A stretch of 64,000 bases of DNA from Bemisia tabaci. Its lineage: Eukaryota > Arthropoda > Insecta > Hemiptera > Aleyrodidae. The notes beneath the pieces were generated by a model. It was not told where the DNA came from. It worked only from the letters and a program-made list of their open reading frames with translations, and made no database searches. Where the stretch lies: contig NC_092795.1 in the NCBI RefSeq assembly GCF_918797505.1, positions 56,518,916 through 56,582,915 on the forward strand. Direction: 5' to 3'. This document shows, piece after piece, positions 55,195-64,000 of this stretch (its first letter is position 1; the number at the start of each line of letters is the position of its first letter). The position numbers and the translations under genes were made by a program.

Positions 55195-55617
55195 ACCGTC
55201 TACGTTCCCAGGACAAGGTTTCAAGTCAACTGTGCGACGAGCCGGAGTGGCAGGGCCAAATCACGAGCGTCCAACCGGTCGGTGCGTCTCTCTCGCTCCA
55301 GCGAACTGCGAATGGCGCTGTCTCTCTCGGCCGGTGTTATGATAACGTTGGAATCATATCCGCCGCTCCGCGCCGCGCTCCGGCATCTCCAACGCGATGC
55401 TGGAGGCTAGAGAGTGGAGGGCCCACAATCAGCTCCGTGCCGTGCCCGGTGCCGGGGCCCCAGCCAACCCAACTTCACCGTTTTCACTGCTTCGTCCTGG
55501 AGCCCTCGCGCATGGCTCCCACCGACCTGGAGTGCCTTCATGCCCAAGATATACGACCGGTAGATGAAGCTTCCGATGGGGGTGCTCTCGGTCCAAGCCG
55601 GAAGCCAATAGATCACT
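55195..55617. other. CpG-rich segment, no gene called
   Basis: GC-rich. A plus frame of 172 codons starts inside the A element and ends in the D element, so it is not accepted. Confidence 0.3.
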
Positions 55618-55870
55618 CTGCCGTGCTAAGGAAAAACGCCGTAAGACCATTCCAATGTTGCCAACTTTCCTCATAGAGAATATTTATGTTTCAAGAAAGT
55701 TACGATTTCGGTTCATTGACATTCTCAGACTAGTTAGATAAAATTGAATACGGAATCTACTGAAAAATTGGAAGAAAAATATTTACGAATTTTCCCGAGG
55801 ATTCGCAAATTTTCATTGGAAATTTGGCAATGTTTGAAGGCTTATACGGCGTTCTTCCTTAGCATGGCAG
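55618..55870. mobile_element. Family D element, full length
   Basis: CTGCCGTGCTAAGGAAAAAC and GTTCTTCCTTAGCATGGCAG are inverted, with arms AATGTTGCCAACTTTCC and GGAAATTTGGCAATGTT. Confidence 0.85.
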
Positions 55871-56044
55871 ATTAGGAGCCGTTTACGCCGTGCGAACATT
55901 TGAAACCTCGTATCGAAGGATCCTTACGGAGGTCCCGCGACGTGTAACTTCCCTTCGCAAAAACATTCGCAAGAAAAAGGCACTGCGGACGCTGGCCGGT
56001 GGCGTTTCCTTTCACCGGGCGGCCACGGGGACGCATTGACGGTT

Positions 56045-56172
56045 TCGCGAGTTGGCAACACTGTTTTCCCCCATTTAAATGTACGTAAAACAATCGCTTC
56101 TTGAGCTGCCTCACCTGAATCGATATTTTCAATGGGTATAAATGGAGGACCAACAGTGTTGCCAACTTGCAA
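56045..56172. mobile_element. Family C2 palindromic element
   Basis: GCGAGTTGGCAACACTG and CAGTGTTGCCAACTTGC are inverted. CCCCCATTTAAATG and TATAAATGGAGGACC lie inside. It is about 128 bp and non-coding. Confidence 0.75.
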
Positions 56173-56282
56173 AACGGCCACTGCGAGGACGCGGGCTGAT
56201 TCCCTGACGGTCGCGCGTCTGATCGCCTCGGCTGACCCAGTCACTAACTCACTGCTTCAGCCCCGTTGATTAATGGCCGTCC

Positions 56283-56366
56283 GATTGGACGTATTTATGC
56301 CAAAAGGAACTATGTGCATAGCGTTTGCATGAGACATAGTTCCTTTTAGCATGAATACGTCCGATT
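56283..56366. mobile_element. Family A2 palindromic element
   Basis: GATTGGACGTATTTATGCCA and TTTTAGCATGAATACGTCCG are inverted with GTGCATAGCGTTTGC in the centre. It is an uninterrupted reference for the split copy at 35374. Confidence 0.85.
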
Positions 56367-56579
56367 CTAGCTCCTCCGACTCCGCGCCGCTCGATAATCA
56401 GCCGTCCTGTCGCTGGACGACCAGACGCGCTAATAACACGTTGCAATGAGATAATAGATTAAGAGACTTGCAAAAACTCGACCCATCGTTGCCCAACTTC
56501 CGCAAAAGTCGGAGGTGAGATAACCACGCTTGCTGTGGATGCTCTGAAGATGTGAGCCTTCTTCATGGCGTCAAGAGTT

Positions 56580-56802
56580 TGCTGGAAAAAGTCTCTTGGA
56601 TTTAGAGCCCACACTCTTAAAAAAATTGAAAAGAGCGAAAACTCTTGATCCCGTCGGATTTTCGCTTGAATCAAAAGGAAATCCGCTTAAAGTAAAGAGG
56701 CTTGGCTTTCGATTCAAGCAAAAATCCGATTGAAAAGTATTTTTGGTGTCGAATTTTTTCAAGAGTCTATTTTCTGGATTCAAGACACTTTTTCCCGGTG
56801 TT
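56580..56802. mobile_element. Family F element, diverged
   Basis: CTGGAAAAAGTCTCTTGGAT, GATTTTCGCTTGAATCAAAA and GATTCAAGCAAAAATCCGAT follow the F order. Both ends are decayed. Confidence 0.65.
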
Positions 56803-57659
56803 CGCGAGTTGTTTTCAATTCCCTGTTAGAAACCCGAAGTCTCCTCTAGTTCTCTTCCAGATTCTCTTAGGTGCGAGTGTAGGGTTTTATACGGAGTTCA
56901 GGAAAGAAAATTGACTTTTCAATAACGCCCCCCTGAGGGTTTTTCGGGTCGGAGACATCGCTGGAAACTACTGATCCTGCCAATCACCAACAACAAGGTG
57001 CTTGGAAAAAAAATCTTTGATGTACCCAGGAAGAATTATTTTGTGAGTTCTCTGAAAATCACAAAGTAACTCTTCTGCAGAAAGAGGCAAAGCTGTCGAC
57101 ATTGTAGATCGTTGCTCAGTTATTGGGGTGAAAGAAGAGAGGAGAAATATTGAAGGTATAACTTACACGCATGGTACATACATGGAACTAATGGACCACT
57201 AATCTGATGGGAGATAAAACTTTGTACCAACCTGCAACACAAAAAGAGAGAGGAACATTAGAGAGATCAATTACTGGAGATATGGTGATAATCTGAATGC
57301 ATACAAACAAGAATCAACAAAAATGTTACCTTTAGACAAGAGTAATTTTCAAGCATTCAGTGCTCGAGAATTCAGGTTGCTTTGATGAATCTACGACAGC
57401 AGCCAAGACAAAAGCACTAAACTGCCAAAATGCAATGCATTTTCACGCCCTCTACAGGCAGAAAAGTTATATAAACCAATCGATTTTCCTCTTTAAAGCG
57501 CACTACTTTTCGTCGAAATATGGGAACCTATTTTTGACTTAAGGCTACAAACATTGCTGTGAATAATCTGGGGGGGGGGGGGGGATACTTGGTGGACTGA
57601 GGTCCCTTAATCCACGGATGATCCCAAATATTTTCAAGTAACATCATGGACCACGACCA
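56803..57659. other. Unassigned sequence with acceptor-like motif copy 3
   Basis: CCAACCTGCAACACAAAAAG at 57227-57246 with GAACATTAGAGAGATCA repeats the motif seen at 7230 and 42019. A run of 13 G lies at 57571-57583. Nothing else was recognised. Confidence 0.3.
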
Positions 57660-57840
57660 CACTGAAAAAAAAATACCGTTTCGGACTATATAGACATACC
57701 GTCCGTTCTGGGCTCGTAAGTTCCGGCTGCTGGAGCCGTAGCTTCGATTGCTCCGGCTTCTGAGCCAGGAACACGGACGGTATGTCTTTGTGTATACAGC
57801 CCGTAAATACGGCTACCACGGCCGGCGTTATTTTTCAGTG
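57660..57840. mobile_element. Family H palindromic element
   Basis: CACTGAAAAAAAAATACCGT at the left and CGGCCGGCGTTATTTTTCAG then TG at the right. ACATACCGTCCGTTCTGGGC and ACACGGACGGTATGTC are inverted. Confidence 0.75.
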
Positions 57841-57867
57841 CATGTAAAAGGCCGGAACGGGCGAATA

Positions 57868-58137
57868 CCTGCGGGTCGATTCTTGAAATTGATCGACAAA
57901 GCAATAGACAAAAAAACAAAAGAGATATGGAGGAAGCATATTAGTAGAAACGTGTGGTTGCAATGGACAAAGGAGGTAGGAGGTAATAGACTAACTAATG
58001 GCAACCCACGAGAGACCGTACAAGTAGTCCATCATTTTATCCCTTTGTCTATAGGAACCACCCATTTCAACCAATAGGATCGCTCCATAGTCCTTACGTC
58101 TTCTTTGTCTATCAGTTTCATTAATCAGCCCGCAGGA
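57868..58137. mobile_element. Family I element, reverse orientation
   Basis: CCTGCGGGTCGATTCTTGAA to TTAATCAGCCCGCAGG, with GGTAATAGACTAACTAATGG and CCCACGAGAGACC in reverse orientation to the 62951 copy. Confidence 0.75.
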
Positions 58138-58724
58138 TTTTTGCTCCTTTAAGTCAAATCTTGTAACACCAAGCAAGGGAAAAAACCCGACCGATATTCA
58201 ATAGCGATCGGACAAGTGAATTGTGACAAGGCTTCTCGGCGAATGATAAATCCTGTTACATTTTCATGAGGGAGGTTTCTGGTCCGTGATGCAATTATGG
58301 ATTACGACATTTAGGAGCATGCGCGGTACAAGTACAACTTGGAGCTGAAAATGATTTAGCGATCGCGACGTACGATCCGATGGTTATTAATACGCGAAAC
58401 CGATCGTATTTCAACAGTTCCTCGGACTCGTGGCAACTCATGAATAAGACAGATTAGTGCGCCGGCTCGACTCGACTCCCGAGACGAATTTATCACCGAT
58501 AAATTGGGTTCAATCTCGGGTGACCCTGCATTCTTACTCGACACTTCATCAGAGCCCCCTTCTAATGATCCCCCCTCTGATTCGCGGGGGGATCCTGATA
58601 CAGCGCTCGACACTCCAGGTCCAGCATTCAGGGTTCAAGGATACAAATATCGGGGCACGTAGGGCATGCAGGTGCAGTCAGATAAATTTTTTTTACGATA
58701 CACGAATCGGTGCTTGAAATTCTT
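58138..58724. other. Unassigned sequence
   Basis: GATCCCCCC and GGGGGGATC form a short palindrome at 58567-58595. No gene was recognised. Confidence 0.3.
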
Positions 58725-58828
58725 CACTGAAAAAAAAACTCCGGCTGAGGAGGCCGTACTTACGAGCTGTAAAAACGCGTTCCGGGCTCAGAGGCTGAAA
58801 GTTCCGGGCGTAGCACCCGGAGCAGTCG
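58725..58828. mobile_element. Family H element, right end lost
   Basis: CACTGAAAAAAAAACTCCGG, CCGGGCTCAGAGGCTGAAAG and CACCCGGAGCAGTCG are H phrases. A G-run follows where the right half should be. Confidence 0.6.
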
Positions 58829-58937
58829 AAGGGGGGGGGGGACAAGGGAATTCCTTTTTTGCGAAAATAGACAAGGTATTTTTTTTAAAAGGAGGTCGGG
58901 GGGGGGGGGGGGGGGTTGATAAGAGCGCAAGAGGAGC
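58829..58937. repeat. Two G-runs
   Basis: Runs at about 58831-58840 and 58899-58914 lie between the truncated H and the A element. Assembly length may be uncertain here. Confidence 0.6.
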
Positions 58938-59068
58938 AATTGGACGTATTTGTGTGAAACGGAACTGTGTGCATTAGGACATGAGCCCTGAGACCCGAAA
59001 GAAAATATGCATAGCAGGGCTCACGTCATAATGCACATAGTTCCGTTCGACAGAAATGCATCCAATTG
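58938..59068. mobile_element. Family A palindromic element
   Basis: CAATTGGACGTATTTGTGTG and GACAGAAATGCATCCAATTG are inverted. The interior is in reverse orientation. Confidence 0.8.
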
Positions 59069-59983
59069 TTGAACCTTGTTAGAAGAGTTGGGATACTCTA
59101 CAACTTTTGCTGAACGCAGTCCATTTGCAGATTTCAGCGAGCGTTGAGGCTTACGCGCTTACGTCCAACCTGTTTGCCGGAAAAAAAAGGGGGGGGGGGG
59201 AAGAAAGAAAGGGAAGTTACAAAGGAATGAAGATGAAAGGAATCTTATACTTGGTACTTATTTATGGCAAAACCGTCTTGAAGTCCATGTTAAGTGCTTT
59301 AAAATTTCGGAAATTTTCTGGGGAAACCCCCCAGGAACTCCCTCCGCCCCATCTGTTTGCAGTGTCGGGATCCGATTATTGGATCGGTGATATCGGTGAC
59401 ATCACTCGCCAGCATGTGTCAATTATGTCCGTTTTTTATTTCGTTGGCAGGGCGTTGCGTTGCGATTGGCGGGCGAAAAATCCGTCCGTAGCGTGCAGAA
59501 AGAGTTCAATGGAGGGTCGAAGCAATTCGCGCGGAGTGAAGCGAGTCCACCTAGCGTAACGTAGATGTATATGGACTAATTATTTTGTAATAAGGATATC
59601 CGTTTCACCTTTGCTCCTCCCAACTTGGTTCCTTTTAGCACGCCTGAATCTAGGCCACCCCCGCCGCACCGTGAGACCGTGTCGCGTCGCCTAGGCCCAC
59701 CCTCCCCATCGAGTCCTTGGCGCAAATCAAAATATTGCATCGCTCGTTGGATCGGCCGAGAGGGGGCGGGGGAGGGGGAAGGAGGAGACAAATGTGGACC
59801 ATAACTGTCTCTCACACCTTTTCAGGCCTCTTCGGAGCTGTATTTATTGTCATACTTTGGTACGGTGTTGCATTAACTTAACGTGCAGTTCACTGCACAC
59901 TATACTTCTGAAGATTTACCTGACCCATTTTTTCCCCTTAACTTTTTCCCGGTTTGCCAAGTTTTCAGAGCTTTACTAACCGG
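59069..59983. other. Unassigned sequence
   Basis: A plus frame of 150 codons (59107-59559) is broken up by an A/G-run and is not recognised. 59620-59790 is GC-rich. Confidence 0.25.
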
Positions 59984-60145
59984 ATCAATGCGTTATTTTT
60001 CTATCATAGTTCAAATCAAAAGATTTGATCGACAAACAGGCCGGTACCGAATTTTGTCATAACTTTTCACCGTTCTCTACCCTTTCAGGACCGAATCTCG
60101 GCGTTATTTTCCCATCCCAGCGCAAATCAAAAGCCACCATCGACA
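59984..60145. repeat. Two diverged direct repeats, about 107 bp apart
   Basis: GCGTTATTTTTCTATCATAG with CAAATCAAAAG and ATCGACAA at 59990-60036 recurs as GCGTTATTTTCCCATCCCAG at 60101-60144. Confidence 0.5.
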
Positions 60146-60173
60146 ACGGGGCCCATAACCGAAGTATCCAGGC

Positions 60174-60425
60174 CAGGGTTGCAGTTAACCATGAAAAATA
60201 AAATCTTGAAATTTCACGAGAAATATTTCATAAAATTTCAGAAATTCATGAAGGATTCTGAAAAATACCGGTTCCTTTCCATGTTTCGTGAAACGTAAAA
60301 TTAGTGACTTTCCTCTATTTGTGTGTGTTTCAGTGCGGGTTGCACACTCTAGCCCCTGAAAAATATGAAATATTTCACGGATACTTCCAATCTTTCATAT
60401 TTTTCATTTCACGCGCGCAACCCTG
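60174..60425. mobile_element. Family E hAT-like MITE, duplication ATCCAGGC
   Basis: CAGGGTTGCAGTTAACC at the left and GCGCGCAACCCTG at the right, with inverted CATGAAAAATA and TATTTTTCAT farther in. A perfect 8 bp duplication ATCCAGGC lies at 60166-60173 and 60426-60433. It is 252 bp, non-coding, and the only copy in the window. Confidence 0.9.
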
Positions 60426-60433
60426 ATCCAGGC

Positions 60434-61800
60434 TCACACACCGACCGGCACAACAAACCTCTCCGCCCGGCGCGATAAGGCCATAAAAAGGCCCTTTGAA
60501 TATTCACCGATCGGGCGCTCCACTCCCACCCCGGAAACGCCCGAATTAAACGCGAGAGAAAAAGGGGGAAGCGAAAAAAAAATCACTATGAAAAAACAGC
60601 ATGGAGTCCAGATTTATCGAACGCGAGAGCTTGTTAATTATTAGCACGGTCACCTCCGCGCTGCCCCTATGCATACGAAATACCCTCCGCTTCACAATGG
60701 AAATGCCCCGTTTTTTACGCGCAACTAGCAACGATGTCCGAGATACATCGTAAAGGTTGCAAACTGGTTATGAATAGAGGACACAGGTGGCCCCGTAACA
60801 TCGTCCCGAAAATATGAGCCGAAACTCGGGGGTCCTGCCCTCATACCCCTCCGCGGGCCAACCCCCGGTGAGTGTTTTTTTCGCCGGTTAAACCCTTTAT
60901 TTTGTTCGGTGTATCATAATTACTGAGTTATACATAATCTCATTATCTCGCCGAGGGAGCGGGGCCCTTTGAACCGGGATCTTTCGTCGCTCCCGGTAAT
61001 GAGGTACTTTCCCAGAATTCGTATGCTTCACGGGGACGATAATGGATCATTAAAAACAGCATTGGACCTCTCGATCAGGCGCCATGAACGCGATACGTGT
61101 ATCCTATTCCTCGACATAGTTTTAGTCGAGCATTTGCACTACAGCCAGATCATTGAGCACTTCCAAGACCAACCGGACCTAACTTAACAGAATCGCACAA
61201 AGTCGTACTTAGTTAATTCAATAAAGAGGTGTTCAAAATTTTACTCCTGCATGACTCAACATATAAAATTAACTTTGAGTTTAATTTTTCACTATTACTT
61301 AAATCTTTTTCGCGGACTAAAACTTTTTGCTGAAGAAAAAGAGGCGCCGATTGCATTCAAAACCAGGCAAAACTCGATTCTTTTTCGAAAAAGCGGCTTG
61401 CGGTGTAGTTTTCTGTTGTGCACAGTGCAACTTGTGCCTGCAAAATTAACGTTAAACTTTCATTACCTAATCAAAGGTCACTAGAGTTGAATCACACATT
61501 TAACGAAGGCCGTACTTAAAGGAAAGAGTTTCTGTAATGATTTGATTCTAGTTTGATAAAGTCAAAATTATGATGTACCAAGAAAGGGAAATTATTGCGT
61601 GGTATGACGAAGACTTCCCTTGCTATTTTTCCTTCTCCCCTTAGCAGATACAGATGGACCCAAATGAATCGAATGTTGATTTGGAGATAGTTAACAGGGA
61701 TGAATTTTCGAGTGAATATCTCACATCGTTTTGACTTTAAAGCACTCTTCACAGGCAATGTATCCGAAGGCGTCTTAGAATATTCCCTAATCATAAACAT
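60434..61800. other. Unassigned sequence
   Basis: Small frames on both strands (for example 60969-61187 plus) have balanced composition but no recognised domain. A run of about 20 A follows at 61801-61820. Confidence 0.3.
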
Positions 61801-61931
61801 TAAAAAAAAAAAAAAAAAAAATGGTCTGCTACACGACGGCGTTATGTGATTTTCAGTGATTTTTTGATAAGAGTCGTGAAAATCTCAGATTATAAATCGA
61901 ATCGATATAAGAGCTTAAATCGCCTCCAAAA

Positions 61932-62054
61932 GCCTGTGTCACAAAGTCAAAATACTCCATCAAAATGTCATGGTCAAGTGCTATGATTGGTCCAAGTCAT
62001 CGAATAAGCCAATCACAACACCTGCCCTTGATGTTTTGATAGTGTGACACGGGC
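61932..62054. mobile_element. Family N palindromic element, copy 2
   Basis: GCCTGTGTCACAAAGTCAAA and TTTTGATAGTGTGACACGGG are inverted. GACATTTTGATG-type inner repeats match the 18836 copy. Confidence 0.65.
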
Positions 62055-62950
62055 TAAAGAGTATGGTGGCTGAACTTACATTCCAGAAAGCCAAGCCTTT
62101 TCTACATAATAAAACAAATCCGTATCACTGGGTGTGGTCGCCTCTCCGAGTGCAAAAAAATTCTTGACCTCGGCCACTGTTCCTCGACTTTTCTTTGCCT
62201 TCCCAGATTTTACAATCCATGCCCTGACTTTTCAAGGCTCCCACGTCAGTCGCCACCCCGTCAAAAATCTTATTAAACCACCACGAGAATCCAGAAACGC
62301 CGTGGGCACCCTGAGCACCGGCGGAAAATCTGCGAGCTCCCCCGACTCGACGTGGCGACCGGTTGTCGTGGCACGAGCGAGGGGGTGGGTGGGCGGGGGG
62401 GAGGGGGGTGTATTTGAAAACGTCGGAAAAAACCACTCGATTAGCTCCCGATGCTCGGAGCAAGGAGCGCCAGAGACGCCGCCGGGAGCCCTGGACCACC
62501 CACCCGGTCTCCCCGACATCAAAAGAGCCTCAACCCCCCCCCCCCCCCCCACCTCGCACCCCGCCTCCACACCCACTCGAAAACAACAAACGAGACGATA
62601 TTGATGTCAAAAGGCCTAATCATAGGTTCCGATGACGCAATAACGACCCTAAAACCGTCCGCGAGGTCTCCAGGGTCGTCGTCGCCGCGTTCTTGAATCG
62701 TCGCTCCTCGGGGGAATTCCTCATGAGCCCTGGAACTCACGCATTTATATGTAAAACAGGGCTCACGTTGAAATTGAGATACGCCCTTTCGTCAGGGGCA
62801 ACGAAAAGTATTTTCGGCTTTCTTCCCAGGGACCCCGTTTGCGGTGGGGTTTACAAGACGAGGCTGGTTGAGCGTTGAGCACCCCCTTTAGATCAAAGAT
62901 ACTTGACGGGTTATCGTCGGTAAATTGTTGGGTTTTTCTCTTTCTCATAG
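62055..62950. other. Unassigned; CpG-rich part 62230-62700
   Basis: Overlapping frames of 90-156 codons on both strands run through Pro/Gly-rich low-complexity sequence and a C-run (62537-62550). A P-family fragment with TACGCCCTTTCGTCAGGGG lies at 62780-62800. Confidence 0.3.
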
Positions 62951-63230
62951 ATCTGCGGGCCGATTATTGAAATTGATAGACAAAGCTATAGACAAAGAAG
63001 ACATAGGGGGTATAAAGCAATCCTATTGGTTGAAATGGGTGGTTCTCATAGACTAAGGGGGGAAATGGTAGACTAACTGTCAGGTCTCTCGTGGGTTGCC
63101 GTTAGTTAGTCTATTACCTACCTCCTTTGTCCATTGCAACCACCCGCTTCTACCAATAGGATCCTTCCAAATCCTTTTTGTCTTCTTTGTCTATTGCTTT
63201 GTCTATCAATTTCAATAATCAGCCCGCTGG
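62951..63230. mobile_element. Family I palindromic element, best copy
   Basis: ATCTGCGGGCCGATTATTGA and TTCAATAATCAGCCCGCTGG are inverted. The interior has GGTCTCTCGTGGGTTGCCG and TACCTCCTTTGTCCATTGC. The arms are long and nearly intact. Confidence 0.85.
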
Positions 63231-63340
63231 ATGATGCACATCGAGGCGTTTTCTGAGGAGAAAACTAGGTGGAAGTTGAATGATAAGAATTGGACGGAAC
63301 CCGTTCGATATGGCGCGAGCTCATCTCTACACGTCGCGTC

Positions 63341-63575
63341 GCACGGTGGATCGAGTCAATAGTGGAGGTCAGACGAAATTCGGGAACTTTAAACGCTTAT
63401 AACTTCGTTTATACAAAACTTTGAGGTTCTAAAAGAAGTTCCGTTGGTTTTCTCGTGAAATTTTCTTCTACGAACACCCCTTGACGTTGAAAATATGACG
63501 AAATAAATATCAAAAGTTGCAGTTATAGTCAAAAATTTCACGCCCGACCTCTCTGATTGACTCGATCCACTGTGC
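63341..63575. mobile_element. Family J element, apparent duplication GTCGCGTC
   Basis: GCACGGTGGATCGAGTCAAT and GACTCGATCCACTGTGC are inverted. GTCGCGTC stands on both sides (63333-63340, 63576-63583), but the flank is itself a GTCGC repeat, so the 8 bp match may be inflated. The J copy nested in B shows only 3-4 bp. Confidence 0.8.
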
Positions 63576-63689
63576 GTCGCGTCGCCTTCATTTTGAGCAA
63601 TAAGCGATGGGACATTCTGCTATGTATCGCTCCTGAACAGGAGAAAATTTAAAAAATCCAAGCCTGTCTTCTAACTTCTGTTGTGTTAC

Positions 63690-64000
63690 TCACGTAGTCC
63701 TTGAGGCACCACTACATAAGACGAACGGAACCAACGTGAAATGGAAAAAAAGCGAGGGAAAGGACACGCATTGATGAAGGCGCAGGGATACAACTATTCG
63801 TACTCGATGGGTGTCCGTATTGCATCTGAAAAATTGAAGGCGCGATGGTGCGAGGCGTGAATAAAGCAAGGGAGAGGACGCGCATTGATGAAGGCGCAGG
63901 GATACAACTATTCGTACTCGATGGGTGTCCGTATTGCGTCTGAAAAATTGAAGGCGCTTTGAAGCGAGGCGTGAATAAAGCAAGGAAAAGGACACGCATT
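63690..64000. repeat. Family L tandem array, runs off the window
   Basis: GCATTGATGAAGGCGCAGGG starts units at 63768, 63882 and (cut) 63996, a 114 bp period. The unit matches part of the 54050-54600 duplication in reverse complement, including CGTAGTCCTTGAGGCACC at 63694. The period differs from the 275 bp seen there. Confidence 0.8.

Noticed and set aside
55158..55676. Plus-strand frame of 172 codons
   Set aside because: Starts in an A element and ends in a D element with GC-rich DNA between; no domain.
62134..62604. Frames of up to 156 codons on both strands
   Set aside because: Pro- and Gly-rich low-complexity translation of a CpG-rich segment with a C-run.

Overview
The window looks like nuclear DNA of an arthropod, most likely a hemipteran insect. 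It contains a run of about eleven perfect TTAGG units (39849-39904), the canonical insect telomere motif, inside a longer degenerate tract. It also holds a tRNA-derived SINE with target duplications and a very high density of short palindromic DNA transposons. From memory the repeats resemble those of the whitefly Bemisia tabaci, but I could not check this, so the species is a guess. I see no bacterial-type operons, rRNA, intact tRNA, CRISPR array or recognisable conserved protein domain. No open frame exceeds about 220 codons, and the long ones run through repeats or CpG-rich low-complexity DNA. I therefore call no complete protein gene. Two places have weak signs of a gene 5' end: a possible first exon at 4921-5029 (+), and a UTR-like stretch with an acceptor-like site at 51890-52215 (-).

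Most of what can be supported is repeats. I sorted them by eye into families with local names. A: about 130 bp palindrome with GGACGTATTTCTGCC ends. A2: its 85 bp relative. B: about 300 bp with CAGGGTTGCCAC ends and 6 bp target duplications at two copies. B2: about 330 bp, rich in AATCCTGATTT. C: about 165-285 bp hAT-like MITE with CAGTGGCGTGGCG ends and 8 bp target duplications. C2: its relative with GTTGGCAACACTG arms. D: about 250 bp with CTGCCGTGCTAAGG ends, the most abundant, with 13 more or less complete copies. E: a 252 bp hAT-like MITE with a perfect 8 bp duplication. F: about 230 bp with ACTGG ends. H, I, J, K, N, O, P, S and T are further palindromic or dispersed families. Q: a 946 bp foldback with a perfect 8 bp duplication. 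U: an inverted array of a 15-mer around the TTAGG tract. L: a tandem repeat found at two sites in opposite orientation.

Layout. 0-8 kb: B/B2, I and Q remnants, a CpG-rich segment with the possible first exon, an F element nested in a J element, and a foldback with 170 bp arms. 8-17 kb: a B element nested in an A element, a D copy, K copies, two hAT-like C copies and B2. 17-25 kb: H, C, A, N, O, F, the SINE, the Q foldback, and a three-deep B/F/J cluster. 25-39 kb: seven complete D copies among B, H, S, K and C, plus a C element inside an A2 element. 39-41 kb: a D copy, the U/TTAGG structure and a 70 bp tandem repeat. 41-55 kb: long stretches of unassigned DNA with scattered MITEs, ending in a 275 bp tandem duplication (L). 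55-64 kb: A, A2, C2, D, F, H, I, E, N and J copies, ending in a second L array that runs off the window.

There is no set of cooperating genes to describe. The window records successive insertions of non-autonomous elements, and several nestings give their relative ages. No transposase, reverse transcriptase or other mobility protein is visible, so any movement must have depended on enzymes encoded elsewhere.
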